Below are positions 34,101-41,899 of a stretch of DNA of 64,000 nucleotides, one piece after another. The notes under the pieces were generated by a model. The model was not told where the DNA came from. It did not search any database and was given only the letters and a program-made list of their open reading frames with translations. Source of the DNA: Anaerohabitans sp964387285. GTDB lineage: Bacteria; Zhuqueibacterota; Zhuqueibacteria; Residuimicrobiales; Residuimicrobiaceae. How positions within the stretch are numbered: the first letter of the stretch is position 1; the number at the start of each line of letters is the position of its first letter. Made by a program: the position numbers and the translations under genes. The stretch is taken from assembly GCA_964387285.1 (NCBI GenBank), contig CAYLWO010000011.1:44536-108535 (forward strand), given 5' to 3'.

Positions 34101-36312
34101 AGGACTTTTAATTGCACAACCACAGCAACCCACGGACGCCAACGGCATTGCAACGGGCGGCCTGAGTTCGAAAAAGGCAGGCGCTTTCTCGATCAAAATC
34201 TATCTGCCCGCTCGCGATCTTTTAATCGACGTGCCGACCGCAGCAACATTCACCGCCGGTTCAGCAAAGTACCTGACTGTTATCAGCGGCAATCATCAAA
34301 ACGCCGGCCGCTCGGCAACGTTGCCAGCTCCCATCGTTGTGCAGGCGACAGACAGCCTGGCCAATCCGGTGCAAAACATATCGGTCAATTTTGAAGCAGC
34401 CTACAATTGCGGACACGTGCAACCCACGACCGTAAAAACCGACGCCAAAGGAGCGGCCCAGACCAGGTGGACGTTGGGCCATGTGATCGGCAGACAAACC
34501 ATGCTTGCCTCCATCAACAGCAAAGTAGGCGCTGTGCTGGATGCTACTGCCATTATAACAAACATCACACTGCAACGATATAAAGGCAACGGACAGGTCG
34601 CCTTGACCGGTGCTTTCTTTGCCGATTCATTGACCGTGTTGGTTAAAGAGGACGGTCTGACGCCGGTGGCCGGAATTCCCGTAACTTTTAACATACAAAA
34701 CGGCGAGGCCACGCTGTCTACTGCTGCTGCCGTGCAGACCGATCGCAGCGGTATCGCCGGATTAAAATTATCCGCAGGATTAAAAACCGGCCCTATTAGA
34801 GTAATCGCTGCTGCCGGCGATACGCAGGCTGTGGCATTTTATTTAGGTGTGACCTCTACGGTTGTCGATTCATTGAAAGCGATTACCTCTCTGTCCCTCC
34901 ATAGCCATGCTGCGGACATGCAAACCATCAACGTTAAAGCAATCGACCGACAAAAGAAACCGATTGCGTACGTCCCGATCTTTTTTGCCGGCGAACATAC
35001 TTCGTTAGGCATAATAAAAGAGCAACCCGTTTATACTGACGCAGAAGGTCTCGCGGTTCTATCTCTATCACTGCCGAATCAACTCGGCGAATACCGCGTA
35101 CAGGCCGCAAACAGTTATGTAAAGGGATCGCCGATAACTTTTACCATCCAAACCGTTCCAGATACGCCGGAAAGCATCAGCATTTATGACGGCAACGGAC
35201 AATCCGGCTATGCGAATCACTGGCTGACCAAATCCTTAAAGGTTAAAGTGGCGGATGCGGCCGGAATGGCGGCTTTTGGAGTAAAGGTCAAGTTCACCAT
35301 CCTTTCCGGCGGCGGCAGTTTATTGGATGAAACCGCTGTTGCCACAAATGCATCGGGCATTGCCACTACCTTGTGGAAATTGGGCAAAAGCGGCGAACAG
35401 ATTGTGTCTGCCAGTTGCAGCGCTCTACCTGGTCAAACGGTGACTTTTCATGCTAGTCTCGTGATCAATTCCGCACCAGTGGTGCAAGTCACTCACGATA
35501 CGACCATAACCGAAACAGCGACGTTGGTCCTGAGCGTGATCGCTGCAGATGCGGAGAATGATCTGTTTACTCTGAGCGCGCAAAATTTACCGCCAGGCGC
35601 TGAATTCGACGGCAACCGCTTTGTATGGACCCCGACCCTGCAGCAGCAGGGCCATTATGTGATTCGGTTTGTTGCGGCGCCGATCATCGGCGATACCACG
35701 GTCGTTGAGAGCCGCATTCACGTCCGTAATCTTAATCGGGCGCCGTCCCTGCAACCGCAGCCGGACAGCAGCAACCTGGTGTTGCGCTATTATCGCATCT
35801 ATCACTTTAGCAGCCAGGCCAGTGATGCCGATAATGATCCCTTGTCTTTTAAATGGCGGCTGGACGGCCGCTTGCTCAGTGAAGAGCCGCAACTGGATCT
35901 CATGGCCAATCCTACCATCGGCGCGTTTTGTAATCTGGAACTCGTGGTCAGCGACGGCCAGGATTCGATTAAGCACGGTTGGCAGCTGCAGATCATCAGC
36001 GCGGTAGAAAATGCCAAGGTTGCTGAACGGCCGACCTCGACCCGGTTGGCGCAGAATTATCCGAATCCATTCAATCCGACAACGACCATCTATTTTGAAA
36101 ACAGCGAAACGCAGGAGATTACCATAGATATAGTTGATCTGGGGGGAAGATTGGTGAAAACCGTTTTTCAACAACACATTTTGGCTGGCGCCTATCACAC
36201 AGAATGGGACGGCCGCAATCAGGCCGGTGCGGCGGTTCCGTCAGGCGTGTACTTTATGATTTTAAAAGGGAAAACAGTAAGACAGGCGATCAAAGTGACC
36301 ATGGTGAAATAG
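31105..36312 (+). CDS. Giant secreted protein: VCBS propeller, UnbV-like domain, Big_1 repeats, type IX sorting domain
   Basis: 1735 residues with a signal peptide (LSILLYACLVVQVWA). Residues about 40-260 form a lectin-like sandwich. Seven calcium-loop motifs (DVNGDGRED, DLDRDGFPD, DCDGDADQD, DLNLDGATD, DHDRDGDLD, DANNDGYSD, DYDQDGRVD) between about 281 and 605 mark a seven-blade FG-GAP/VCBS propeller. An ASPIC/UnbV-like domain follows (about 640-720), then about seven Big_1-type Ig domains (about 735-1453, each with a V-x-F-x-V and T-D-x-x-G pattern), two cadherin-like domains (about 1455-1632), and a C-terminal domain starting LAQNYPNPFNPTTTIYF and ending in GVYFMILKG. The last is the type IX secretion signal of FCB bacteria. 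It is probably a surface adhesin or glycan binder. Confidence 0.88.
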   Translation: MEQSVSLHIIHRCPPLSILLYACLVVQVWATEPPQHTRLLYEASLQSGQSNAMGVITNRNGIFTDKGWTAQDNQGQLRIDLQEYLPFEATVEITISNLDPYTQLAGQKDRTAWTPLSLWSRPAFGYGSLWKTAASFFYFLSEKNTKYNDQGKSNWKVISSAYYGYGAYNNLGYGDFIKSEPDAAQAMKYDLSKEYTFKLVCSNGKVWMLLNGAVFKEHAFVGQLEGFNHIVIGANEMGVSILGPTFKNLRVYAPSSPVYFQNVLQSSGIALDKTAGASGIIWADVNGDGREDAFIPFAKTLLANEASRLYLQSAAHAFDESAVIHGLADLRNVTQAMFSDLDRDGFPDLLLVKDNRLVFFRNNQAVFSDQTSAGSLNLTPGSTVSQIIHFDCDGDADQDLLVIATPAPVLFINNGRGQFSTADNGIASSITASIDGAAAGDLNLDGATDLVILPNDQAPLLLLNDKKGHFTAESKTRGFAATFRNGLPFLFDHDRDGDLDLFILKKQTEVVNYYQNNGAAFFTDQTANDKIDKAPLLLPLDANNDGYSDYWRYVPNSANYSNNPHSHMTMNQNGSSFINIFNSGSEANYAPLSSAVCLDYDQDGRVDIFAVSQGAFRTEVNEVYGRSALYRNLTRDENHYLQIALMDSSGGPLCTDAAVYVYQSGRLGEKSGLLGYRDAAASSDYASAIMHFGLGGHNRCDVFVRFATGATLQQRDVSADQRIVLQRPFKRQGPTSLVRLSPDTVTGRAGEWAQDSLAVQVLDDQNQAVANHPVRFSVLSGDGTLNNGSNDVTLLTDAQGIARTAWRFGPQSGTDQRAAASAQSANQQALQGSPVLFNSRVVPAADTLLTCIKGDGQTGIPGTALTDSIFVQARDHFGNAHAGAMIVFSVAQGGGTVNGFNGVAVATNSHGLAAASWTLGSALGGDSQKLNVHLLSGNPLIIITAGTIFGSPDAQKSSVELGAPVVADGKSRIMVTIKLVDVLGNSVAGEQVTIQTVMEGLLIAQPQQPTDANGIATGGLSSKKAGAFSIKIYLPARDLLIDVPTAATFTAGSAKYLTVISGNHQNAGRSATLPAPIVVQATDSLANPVQNISVNFEAAYNCGHVQPTTVKTDAKGAAQTRWTLGHVIGRQTMLASINSKVGAVLDATAIITNITLQRYKGNGQVALTGAFFADSLTVLVKEDGLTPVAGIPVTFNIQNGEATLSTAAAVQTDRSGIAGLKLSAGLKTGPIRVIAAAGDTQAVAFYLGVTSTVVDSLKAITSLSLHSHAADMQTINVKAIDRQKKPIAYVPIFFAGEHTSLGIIKEQPVYTDAEGLAVLSLSLPNQLGEYRVQAANSYVKGSPITFTIQTVPDTPESISIYDGNGQSGYANHWLTKSLKVKVADAAGMAAFGVKVKFTILSGGGSLLDETAVATNASGIATTLWKLGKSGEQIVSASCSALPGQTVTFHASLVINSAPVVQVTHDTTITETATLVLSVIAADAENDLFTLSAQNLPPGAEFDGNRFVWTPTLQQQGHYVIRFVAAPIIGDTTVVESRIHVRNLNRAPSLQPQPDSSNLVLRYYRIYHFSSQASDADNDPLSFKWRLDGRLLSEEPQLDLMANPTIGAFCNLELVVSDGQDSIKHGWQLQIISAVENAKVAERPTSTRLAQNYPNPFNPTTTIYFENSETQEITIDIVDLGGRLVKTVFQQHILAGAYHTEWDGRNQAGAAVPSGVYFMILKGKTVRQAIKVTMVK

Positions 36313-36317
36313 TGGCT

Positions 36318-36365
36318 GGAACGCGACCGTCCCGGTCGCCTCAGCGGGCGGGACGCCCGCGTTCC
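36318..36365. repeat. Three-way-junction palindrome between convergent genes
   Basis: Outer stem GGAAC/GTTCC (36318-36322 with 36361-36365) encloses two perfect hairpins, GCGACCG-tcc-CGGTCGC (36323-36339) and GCGGGCG-gga-CGCCCGC (36344-36360). It lies six bases after the stop of the giant secreted protein and six bases before the stop of the convergent D-aminopeptidase gene. It may end both transcripts or be a mobile palindromic repeat. Confidence 0.8.
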
Positions 36366-36371
36366 GGACGC

Positions 36372-37187
36372 TTACGCTCTGGCCAGTCTGAACAAAGCCA
36401 GAAATTTCCGATACAATTCCGGATAATTGGCCGCCTGACATCTAATAGTCTGGTTGTCCAAACGGACGCTTTCCGGCAACAGTGCAGCCAGATCAGCGGA
36501 TTCGACGCGTTGATAGGTGACTGTCAACTGCAACGGTGGCTTGAATAACAACGGTTTTATTTTTTTTGCATTGCGCACAGCCTGTTTAGCTGCTTGCTCA
36601 ATCGCAGTGCAGGTCTCGTGAAACGGATAGCAAAAAGCAGAATTCCGACTCCTGCCCTCTTTAACCATCACAAAAGTTATATTCGGGATTAATGCCCGGG
36701 CTTCAGCGACCACAGCCTGATCGCCGGTCACCAGTGTCGCCGGCACGCCGTAATGAGCGGCCAGGCCGGCGTTGAGGCCGAACTCACCTACTGCAACGCC
36801 GTTAACCTCAACACGGGTAAACATGGAATAAGCAAAGATGTGATCCAATACCGCATTGGCCGTGCCGTACCGGGCATGATAGCCGATTAAAAAGGCACAA
36901 TGATAAGAGTTGTCGATCTCCTGCATCATGGAATAGGGCTTCATGGCGCCGCAACAGAGACGCGCCCTGGGATGCAAACGATCTATCGGCAGATTGTTGC
37001 AGATATTGTGGGAATCGTTAACCACCACCTCTTCAGCGCCGCCAGCCACAGCGCCGGCCACAGCCGCATTCACCTCCTGAATCATCCACTCCCGGGCCAG
37101 TGCATACTCTTTTTTTTCCGGATCGACGTGCTCTTTAAGCACCACGCCGTTTACGCCTTCCATATCAGCCGAGATATAAACTCGCAT
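36372..37187 (-). CDS. dppA: M55 family D-aminopeptidase (DppA-like)
   Basis: The start is the ATG at 37187 (MRVYISADMEGVNGVVLKEH), with GGAG nine bases upstream; 271 residues. The longer frame to 37316 is only a translated dispersed repeat (RRGAEDAKE). M55 zinc ligands are visible in SADMEG, NDSHNICNNL, GYHARYG and the following histidine/glutamate positions. DppA releases D-amino acids from short D-containing peptides. It is encoded with an M29 aminopeptidase, a PqqD-like protein and an oligopeptide transporter on the same strand. Use of cell-wall peptides as food is the simple reading. Confidence 0.88.
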   Translation of the reverse strand: MRVYISADMEGVNGVVLKEHVDPEKKEYALAREWMIQEVNAAVAGAVAGGAEEVVVNDSHNICNNLPIDRLHPRARLCCGAMKPYSMMQEIDNSYHCAFLIGYHARYGTANAVLDHIFAYSMFTRVEVNGVAVGEFGLNAGLAAHYGVPATLVTGDQAVVAEARALIPNITFVMVKEGRSRNSAFCYPFHETCTAIEQAAKQAVRNAKKIKPLLFKPPLQLTVTYQRVESADLAALLPESVRLDNQTIRCQAANYPELYRKFLALFRLARA

Positions 37188-37209
37188 TGCCAATTCTCCA
37201 CAACAGGAT

Positions 37210-37285
37210 TCTCCCGCAAAGACGCTAGGGTCGCCAAGAAAAACCAGAAATGATTCCTTTGCGTCCTCTGCGCCTCGGCGGGAGA
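37210..37285. repeat. Imperfect palindromic repeat (GCAAAGACGC / GCGTCCTCTGCG type)
   Basis: Ends in the inverted eight-mers TCTCCCGC and GCGGGAGA, with AAAGACGC and TTTGCGTC inside. Elements of this wording are common dispersed repeats in bacterial genomes. It fills the gap between the D-aminopeptidase start and the M29 peptidase stop. Confidence 0.7.
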
Positions 37286-37319
37286 TTATTTTTTTTTGTG
37301 CCCTGGCGTGAGGCATTTT

Positions 37320-38276
37320 TTATTCGAGCAACAGCTTGCCGTTCTCCAGAATTTTGCGGCCGTCAATGGCGACGCTGGCTTTGTAAACCACTCCGTCCAG
37401 ATGTATCGCCGCACTGTTGGAGCCGCCAAAAGAAAGATTGTTGCCCAGCGCCACATGAATGGTGCCGAGTACTTTTTCATCCTCCAAAGGATAGCCGCTG
37501 ATGCGCGCCGCATCATTGGCGCCGATGCCGAACTCACCGGCCTTGCGGCCATCGGCGCCATGGGGCGCCAGCAAACGGCGCAACCGTTCGGCATTGTCGT
37601 CGCCGGAAATGCGCGTCACCTTGCCCTCTTTGAACGTCAAACACAGCGGCGTTTTGTCTTCCGGCGTCGCGCCCATGCCGCTATCCACGACCAATTCCCC
37701 TTCCAGGCTGTTTTCTTCCGGCGCAATACTGGCTTCACCGGCCGGCAGATTGGAAAAAGCGCCGGGCGCATTGACCAGACCGGTATCGGCATACCCCTTA
37801 CGCGACGCCAGCATGATCGTCAGATTCGTGCCGTTGGGAGCAGTGACTGTGGCTTTTTTCGCAATGGTGAGAATGTCTTTGAGTTTGCGGCTGAGGCGAC
37901 CGGTTTTTTCAAAATCCATGAGCGAGATGCGGCCAAAAGTTTCGCTGGTGATGCCGGGCATGGAGATAAAGCGCACGCCTTTGCGGCACGCCTCGCGCCG
38001 ACCGTCCAGATGGGACAACGATACGTTTGTCAGGGCAATGACGGCATTCATTGATTGCATAAAGGCCGTTGTCGCTTCGCACAGATGATTTTTGGCCAGA
38101 TAATCCTCGTGCAAGCGCAGCAAGTGCACATGCTTGGTCTTTTTGGCAGCGGCCAGCAGCAATCGGTCGGCAATCTCTAAATGCGGTTCATCCGTAATGA
38201 TCAGCAGAGATTCCTGACGTTTTAACTCCAGAGAACGGTTGATGACGACCTGCGCTGCTTGATCAATCTTATTCAT
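37320..38276 (-). CDS. M29-type aminopeptidase
   Basis: 318 residues. The C-terminal half carries the metal-site motifs of the M29/leucyl aminopeptidase group: LPAGEASIAPEENSLEG (about 155), GEFGIGAN, and the end block VLGTIHVALGNN followed by FGGSNSAAIHLDGV. The N-terminal half is a smaller alpha/beta domain. The product is shorter than the roughly 400-residue Thermus-type enzyme, matching the shorter bacterial subgroup. It removes N-terminal residues in the cytoplasm. It lies upstream of the D-aminopeptidase gene in the peptide-use cluster. Confidence 0.85.
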   Translation of the reverse strand: MNKIDQAAQVVINRSLELKRQESLLIITDEPHLEIADRLLLAAAKKTKHVHLLRLHEDYLAKNHLCEATTAFMQSMNAVIALTNVSLSHLDGRREACRKGVRFISMPGITSETFGRISLMDFEKTGRLSRKLKDILTIAKKATVTAPNGTNLTIMLASRKGYADTGLVNAPGAFSNLPAGEASIAPEENSLEGELVVDSGMGATPEDKTPLCLTFKEGKVTRISGDDNAERLRRLLAPHGADGRKAGEFGIGANDAARISGYPLEDEKVLGTIHVALGNNLSFGGSNSAAIHLDGVVYKASVAIDGRKILENGKLLLE

Positions 38277-38311
38277 AATACCCGCCCCCGGATAATAGAA
38301 GTGATGATGTT

Positions 38312-38665
38312 CTATTTTTTTTCAATAACAATATAACGATTTCTATACAAAAGAGAAATAAATAATCCCAAGCGGTCAAAAACCGGTTCAACCGCCTCGC
38401 CGAATTTTTCCCGCAAGGTCAGGGCGATCTCGTGCACCGTAGCCACGCCGTTGATATTCTGCCAAACGCAACTGCCGTATTCATCCAGACGCAAGCGCAC
38501 GTTGGGCCGCTTCATTCTGGACAAAAGATGCTTTTGTAAAAACGCACTCTTGAATTTCGGGATAAGGAGAAAAACCTCCGCATCGGCCATTTCCCAGGCC
38601 ACGTTGATGCGCGGCACGTACTCTAGTAAATTGTCCGATCTGGACGCTTGTTCATTTGGTTTCAT
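38312..38665 (-). CDS. PqqD-like peptide-binding protein
   Basis: 117 residues, starting at MKPNEQASRSDNLLEYV; no clear ribosome site precedes it. The longer frame to 38794 translates a CACGAATT repeat and is rejected. VRLRLDEYGSCVWQNINGVATVHEIALTLRE is shared with PqqD-type winged-helix proteins: a buried leucine-rich turn, then G-x-x-T-V-x-E. PqqD domains bind leader peptides of ribosomal peptide products and present them to radical-SAM enzymes. None of those partners is in this window. Its neighbours are two peptidases and a peptide transporter. Confidence 0.75.
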   Translation of the reverse strand: MKPNEQASRSDNLLEYVPRINVAWEMADAEVFLLIPKFKSAFLQKHLLSRMKRPNVRLRLDEYGSCVWQNINGVATVHEIALTLREKFGEAVEPVFDRLGLFISLLYRNRYIVIEKK

Positions 38666-38689
38666 TTGAATTTTTTTATTAAATCTGTT

Positions 38690-38719
38690 AAACCACAAAT
38701 TGCACGAATTACACGAATC
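38690..38719. repeat. CACGAATT repeat, copy C
   Basis: AAACCACAAATTGCACGAATTACACGAATC, the same family as 30993-31067. It lies just upstream of the PqqD-like gene and would be read as protein (DSCNSCNL) if the longer start were used. Confidence 0.65.
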
Positions 38720-38792
38720 AACGCCCGAGGTCTCTGACCAGGTTAGGTAAAAACGGAAATGACCTTGATTGAGCGATTTGTCCGGGTAAAAC

Positions 38793-38823
38793 AACCTTGC
38801 GAAGGTTTAGAACCTTCGCAAGG
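38793..38823. repeat. AACCTTGCGAAGGTT hairpin, copy 1
   Basis: AACCTTGCGAAGGTTT and its inverse form a near-perfect hairpin with almost no loop; each arm is itself palindromic (CCTTGCGAAGG). It sits 17 bases past the stop of the OPT transporter gene. A second copy follows truA at 42630. There is no T-tract, so it is not a classical terminator. Confidence 0.8.
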
Positions 38824-38840
38824 ATTATTTCAAAAACCTG

Positions 38841-40859
38841 TTAGCCCTGTTTTTTTATCATGGATTGACGACGGGCCAGTTCCTTCATCGGCGACTTTAC
38901 CAGCAAGTAGCCGAGACCGATAAAGACGACCAGACCCAACCACCAGAATCCGTTAAAGGATTCGGAAAAACCCAACCAGTCGCGCAGATTGATATCGCTG
39001 GCGTACAAGGCGGCAAAGATGATCCCGGTCAGCGCCTCGCCGGCAACCAGTCCGGAAGCCAGCAACAACCCGGTGTTTTCCACAACGTCTTTATCGCCAT
39101 CCTGTTTAATTTTTTTCTCCGCCATTTTATCGACAATGAGTTTGATCACGCCGCCGATAAAGATGGCGAAGGTGGTGTTAAAGGGGAGATACATGCCGAC
39201 GGAAATCAACATGGGAGAAGGAGCATTAATGAGAATCAACGCCGCAGCGAAAAACATGCCGGCGATGACCAGGGGCCAGGCCATTTCGCCGCCAACAATG
39301 CCTTTGCTCATCATGGCCATTAACCCGGCCTGAGGCGCAGGAATCGCCTCGCTGCCGATGCCATACGCTTTATGCAAGAGCATAATCGGTATAACCATCA
39401 CCAAAGCCGCAGCCACCACGCCGATGAGACCGCCGATCTGCATACGCCAGGGCGTACCGCCCAACAGATAACCGACTTTCCAATCCTGCATCATATCGCC
39501 GGCCACGCCGGCCACGCAACACACCACCGAAGCCACAGCCAACACAGCAGCCACGCCCGGGTCGCCTTTCATGCCTACCAGCACCATCAACAAAGCGGCG
39601 ATCAACAAAGTGGACAGGGTTAAACCCGAAATGGGATTGGAAGAGGAACCGATGATGCCAACCAGATAGCCGGCTACTGCAGCAAAAATAAATCCGGCTA
39701 TGGCCATGACCACAGCCGCCAACAGAGCAGAACCCCAGTTGTGACTGAACGTTTGATACAAGACCACCATGCACAAAACAAGAATGCCGATCGAGATCAT
39801 GACCATGCCAAAGGGCAGGTCCTTGTCGATGCGCGATTGCTTGGCAGATGATTGACCGGCGGATTTAATATCCTGAATGCCGCGGCCAATGCCGCCGATC
39901 AGATTTTTACGCATGCGAAACAGTGTGAAAAAGGCGCCTACCAACATGCCGCCCACCGCAATGGGTTTCACGGTGGCATTGTAGGAAGCTCTGGCCAGAT
40001 CGATCCAGCCGATCCCGCTTAACGGGTCCAGCTGATTGTACATGAGAAAGAGCGCAATAGGCATGAGAAAAAGCCAACCAAATACGCCGCCGGAAAAAGT
40101 AATGGCAGCCAGGCGATACCCGATAATGTAACCGACGCCCAGGAATGCGGGCGAGGCCGCAGGACTTTGCAGAAACATGCCGCCGCGATAAGTCAGATCC
40201 GAAATGGTTTCGCCTTTGCTGGTTAACAGTTTGATTTTGGCCAGATTGAATTGAAAGAAACCGCTGATGGAATCCCGTATTAATTTGATGCCTGCATCGT
40301 TTTTAAAAAGTTCAATCAGCGCCGCAATGCCCATGGAGCCGAAAACATATTTGGCGCCGGATTGTCCGCCCTGACCTGCTTTGACGATTTCCGCGCAAGC
40401 CAGGCTTTCCGGGAATTTTAGCGAATCATCATCGATGAGCGTTTTACGCAAAATAATGACAAAGAGCACGCCCAGAATGCCGCCTACCAGCATCAGCAGC
40501 GTACTTTTTGTATAATCCAAATTTTGCCACACGCCGGCCAGAACAAAGGCCGGTATGGTAAAAATAGCGCCGGCAGCCAACGCCTCACCCACCGCACCGG
40601 TCGTTCTGGCCATGTTTTCTTCTAAAATCGTACCTTTGAAAATGCGCAACACCGCCATAGCGATAACCGCAGCCGGAAATGTTGCCGCTACGGTCATGCC
40701 GGCTCGAAGTCCGAGATAGGCATTTGCAGCGCCTAAAATAACCGCGAGAAAAACACCCAAAAGCACCGCTTTGAACGTTAATTCTTTAAGATTAGCATTC
40801 ACTGGTACATAAGGAGTGCTTGATTTCTCAGCCTGTTCACTCTTTTTCATTTCCTGCAT
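38841..40859 (-). CDS. OPT family oligopeptide transporter
   Basis: 672 residues, about 15-16 membrane helices. The N-terminal YVPVNANLKELTFKAVLLGV and AANAYLGLRAGMTVAATFPA are diagnostic for the prokaryotic OPT family, as are ENMARTTGAVGEALAAGAIF and GVAGDMMQDWKVGYLLGGTP. The start ATG at 40859 has GGAGGA seven bases upstream. It should import small peptides (some homologs take metal-siderophore complexes) driven by a proton gradient. As first gene of the minus-strand set OPT, PqqD-like, M29 and M55, it fits uptake of peptides that the downstream peptidases then cut. Confidence 0.9.
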   Translation of the reverse strand: MQEMKKSEQAEKSSTPYVPVNANLKELTFKAVLLGVFLAVILGAANAYLGLRAGMTVAATFPAAVIAMAVLRIFKGTILEENMARTTGAVGEALAAGAIFTIPAFVLAGVWQNLDYTKSTLLMLVGGILGVLFVIILRKTLIDDDSLKFPESLACAEIVKAGQGGQSGAKYVFGSMGIAALIELFKNDAGIKLIRDSISGFFQFNLAKIKLLTSKGETISDLTYRGGMFLQSPAASPAFLGVGYIIGYRLAAITFSGGVFGWLFLMPIALFLMYNQLDPLSGIGWIDLARASYNATVKPIAVGGMLVGAFFTLFRMRKNLIGGIGRGIQDIKSAGQSSAKQSRIDKDLPFGMVMISIGILVLCMVVLYQTFSHNWGSALLAAVVMAIAGFIFAAVAGYLVGIIGSSSNPISGLTLSTLLIAALLMVLVGMKGDPGVAAVLAVASVVCCVAGVAGDMMQDWKVGYLLGGTPWRMQIGGLIGVVAAALVMVIPIMLLHKAYGIGSEAIPAPQAGLMAMMSKGIVGGEMAWPLVIAGMFFAAALILINAPSPMLISVGMYLPFNTTFAIFIGGVIKLIVDKMAEKKIKQDGDKDVVENTGLLLASGLVAGEALTGIIFAALYASDINLRDWLGFSESFNGFWWLGLVVFIGLGYLLVKSPMKELARRQSMIKKQG

Positions 40860-41101
40860 GCCTAATCCTCCATAAAAACATTAAAAACAATTCATTGCTA
40901 CTATAGCCCCCAGCAGTACAACTGGCAGGTCCGGCATTTAGAATCCGGTCAACATAGTAAATTATTGGTAAATTATCAAGAAAAAAACCTGTTTCTCTTC
41001 GCAAATCGTAAAAAATATTGGAAAAACAGCCACATTTTCAATTGATTTTTCTATATAATTTTTGTAAATTTAAGATAATCCATAAAGACAGGGAACTGGC
41101 C

Positions 41102-41893
41102 ATTTTAACTGATATTACGCTGGGGCAATACTACCCGGCAGATTCCATAATCCATCGGCTCGATCCGCGCACCAAACTACTGGCCGCCATGTTGACCATG
41201 ACCGGTTTGGTTTTTTCCTTGCATAGCGCGGCGCTCATTGGCATGACGCTGCTTCTTTTTCTGACCATCGCTTTGGCAAAATTGCCTTTTGGCCTGGTCA
41301 TAAAAAACATCAGACCATTTTTATGGCTCTTTCTACTCACGGTCCTGGTGCATCTGTTTTGGACATCCGGACGGATTCTCATACGCATTCCCTGGCTAGG
41401 TCTTGATGTTACGCATGAAGGGTTGCAATTGGGCATCCGCTACACCGTCAGATTAGCCCTATTCATCATTTCAGCAACCCTGTTAACGCTCACAACATCA
41501 CCGATTGAAATAATGGATGCTCTGGAACGATTGGGCCGACCGCTGGAGCGTATAGGGATGCCGGTGCATGAATTGACGCTCATGCTGTCATTAGCTTTGC
41601 GTTTCATTCCTACGCTTATGGAGGAAGCCCAGCGCATTCGCAACGCGCAACTTTCGCGCGGGGCTGCTTTTGAAGGTTCGTTAATTAAAAAAATGCGCAA
41701 TGTCGCGCCGCTCATTTTGCCATTGTTTATTTCCGCATTCCGGCGAGCCGATGAGTTGGCTTACGCCATGGACAGTCGCAGTTACAACGGCGGACAAGGA
41801 CGAACCAGTTATGCTATATTGGCATTTCGTTTACCCGATGCGGCGGCGTTGACTTGCAGCGGAATCGTTTTTATTGTCTGTGTATGGGCGTAA
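41102..41893 (+). CDS. ecfT: Energy-coupling-factor transporter transmembrane protein EcfT
   Basis: About 264 residues with five or six membrane helices. LGQYYPADSIIHRLDPRTK at the N-terminus is the family signature. The two coupling-helix motifs for the ATPases appear as AQLSRGAAF and AMDSRSY. No ATG or GTG lies in frame near the start: TTG codons at 41018 and 41042 are upstream of or inside a TATAAT-like box (41054-41059), while ATT at 41102 has AGGGAA six bases before it and fits the family's length. I place the start there with moderate trust. The ATPase (EcfA) and substrate (S) subunits are not next to it. It is followed by truA after six bases. Confidence 0.8.
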   Translation: MLTDITLGQYYPADSIIHRLDPRTKLLAAMLTMTGLVFSLHSAALIGMTLLLFLTIALAKLPFGLVIKNIRPFLWLFLLTVLVHLFWTSGRILIRIPWLGLDVTHEGLQLGIRYTVRLALFIISATLLTLTTSPIEIMDALERLGRPLERIGMPVHELTLMLSLALRFIPTLMEEAQRIRNAQLSRGAAFEGSLIKKMRNVAPLILPLFISAFRRADELAYAMDSRSYNGGQGRTSYAILAFRLPDAAALTCSGIVFIVCVWA

Positions 41894-41899
41894 CGACTG

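Noticed and set aside
37188..37316. N-terminal extension of the M55 D-aminopeptidase
   Set aside because: The extra 43 residues translate a dispersed palindromic repeat; the conserved start MRVYISADMEG has its own ribosome site.
38666..38794. N-terminal extension of the PqqD-like protein
   Set aside because: It translates the CACGAATT repeat (DSCNSCNL) and has no protein homology pattern.
41024..41059. Full sigma-70 promoter for ecfT
   Set aside because: A TATAAT-like box exists at 41054-41059 but no acceptable -35 box is found 16-18 bases upstream, so it was not listed as a promoter.
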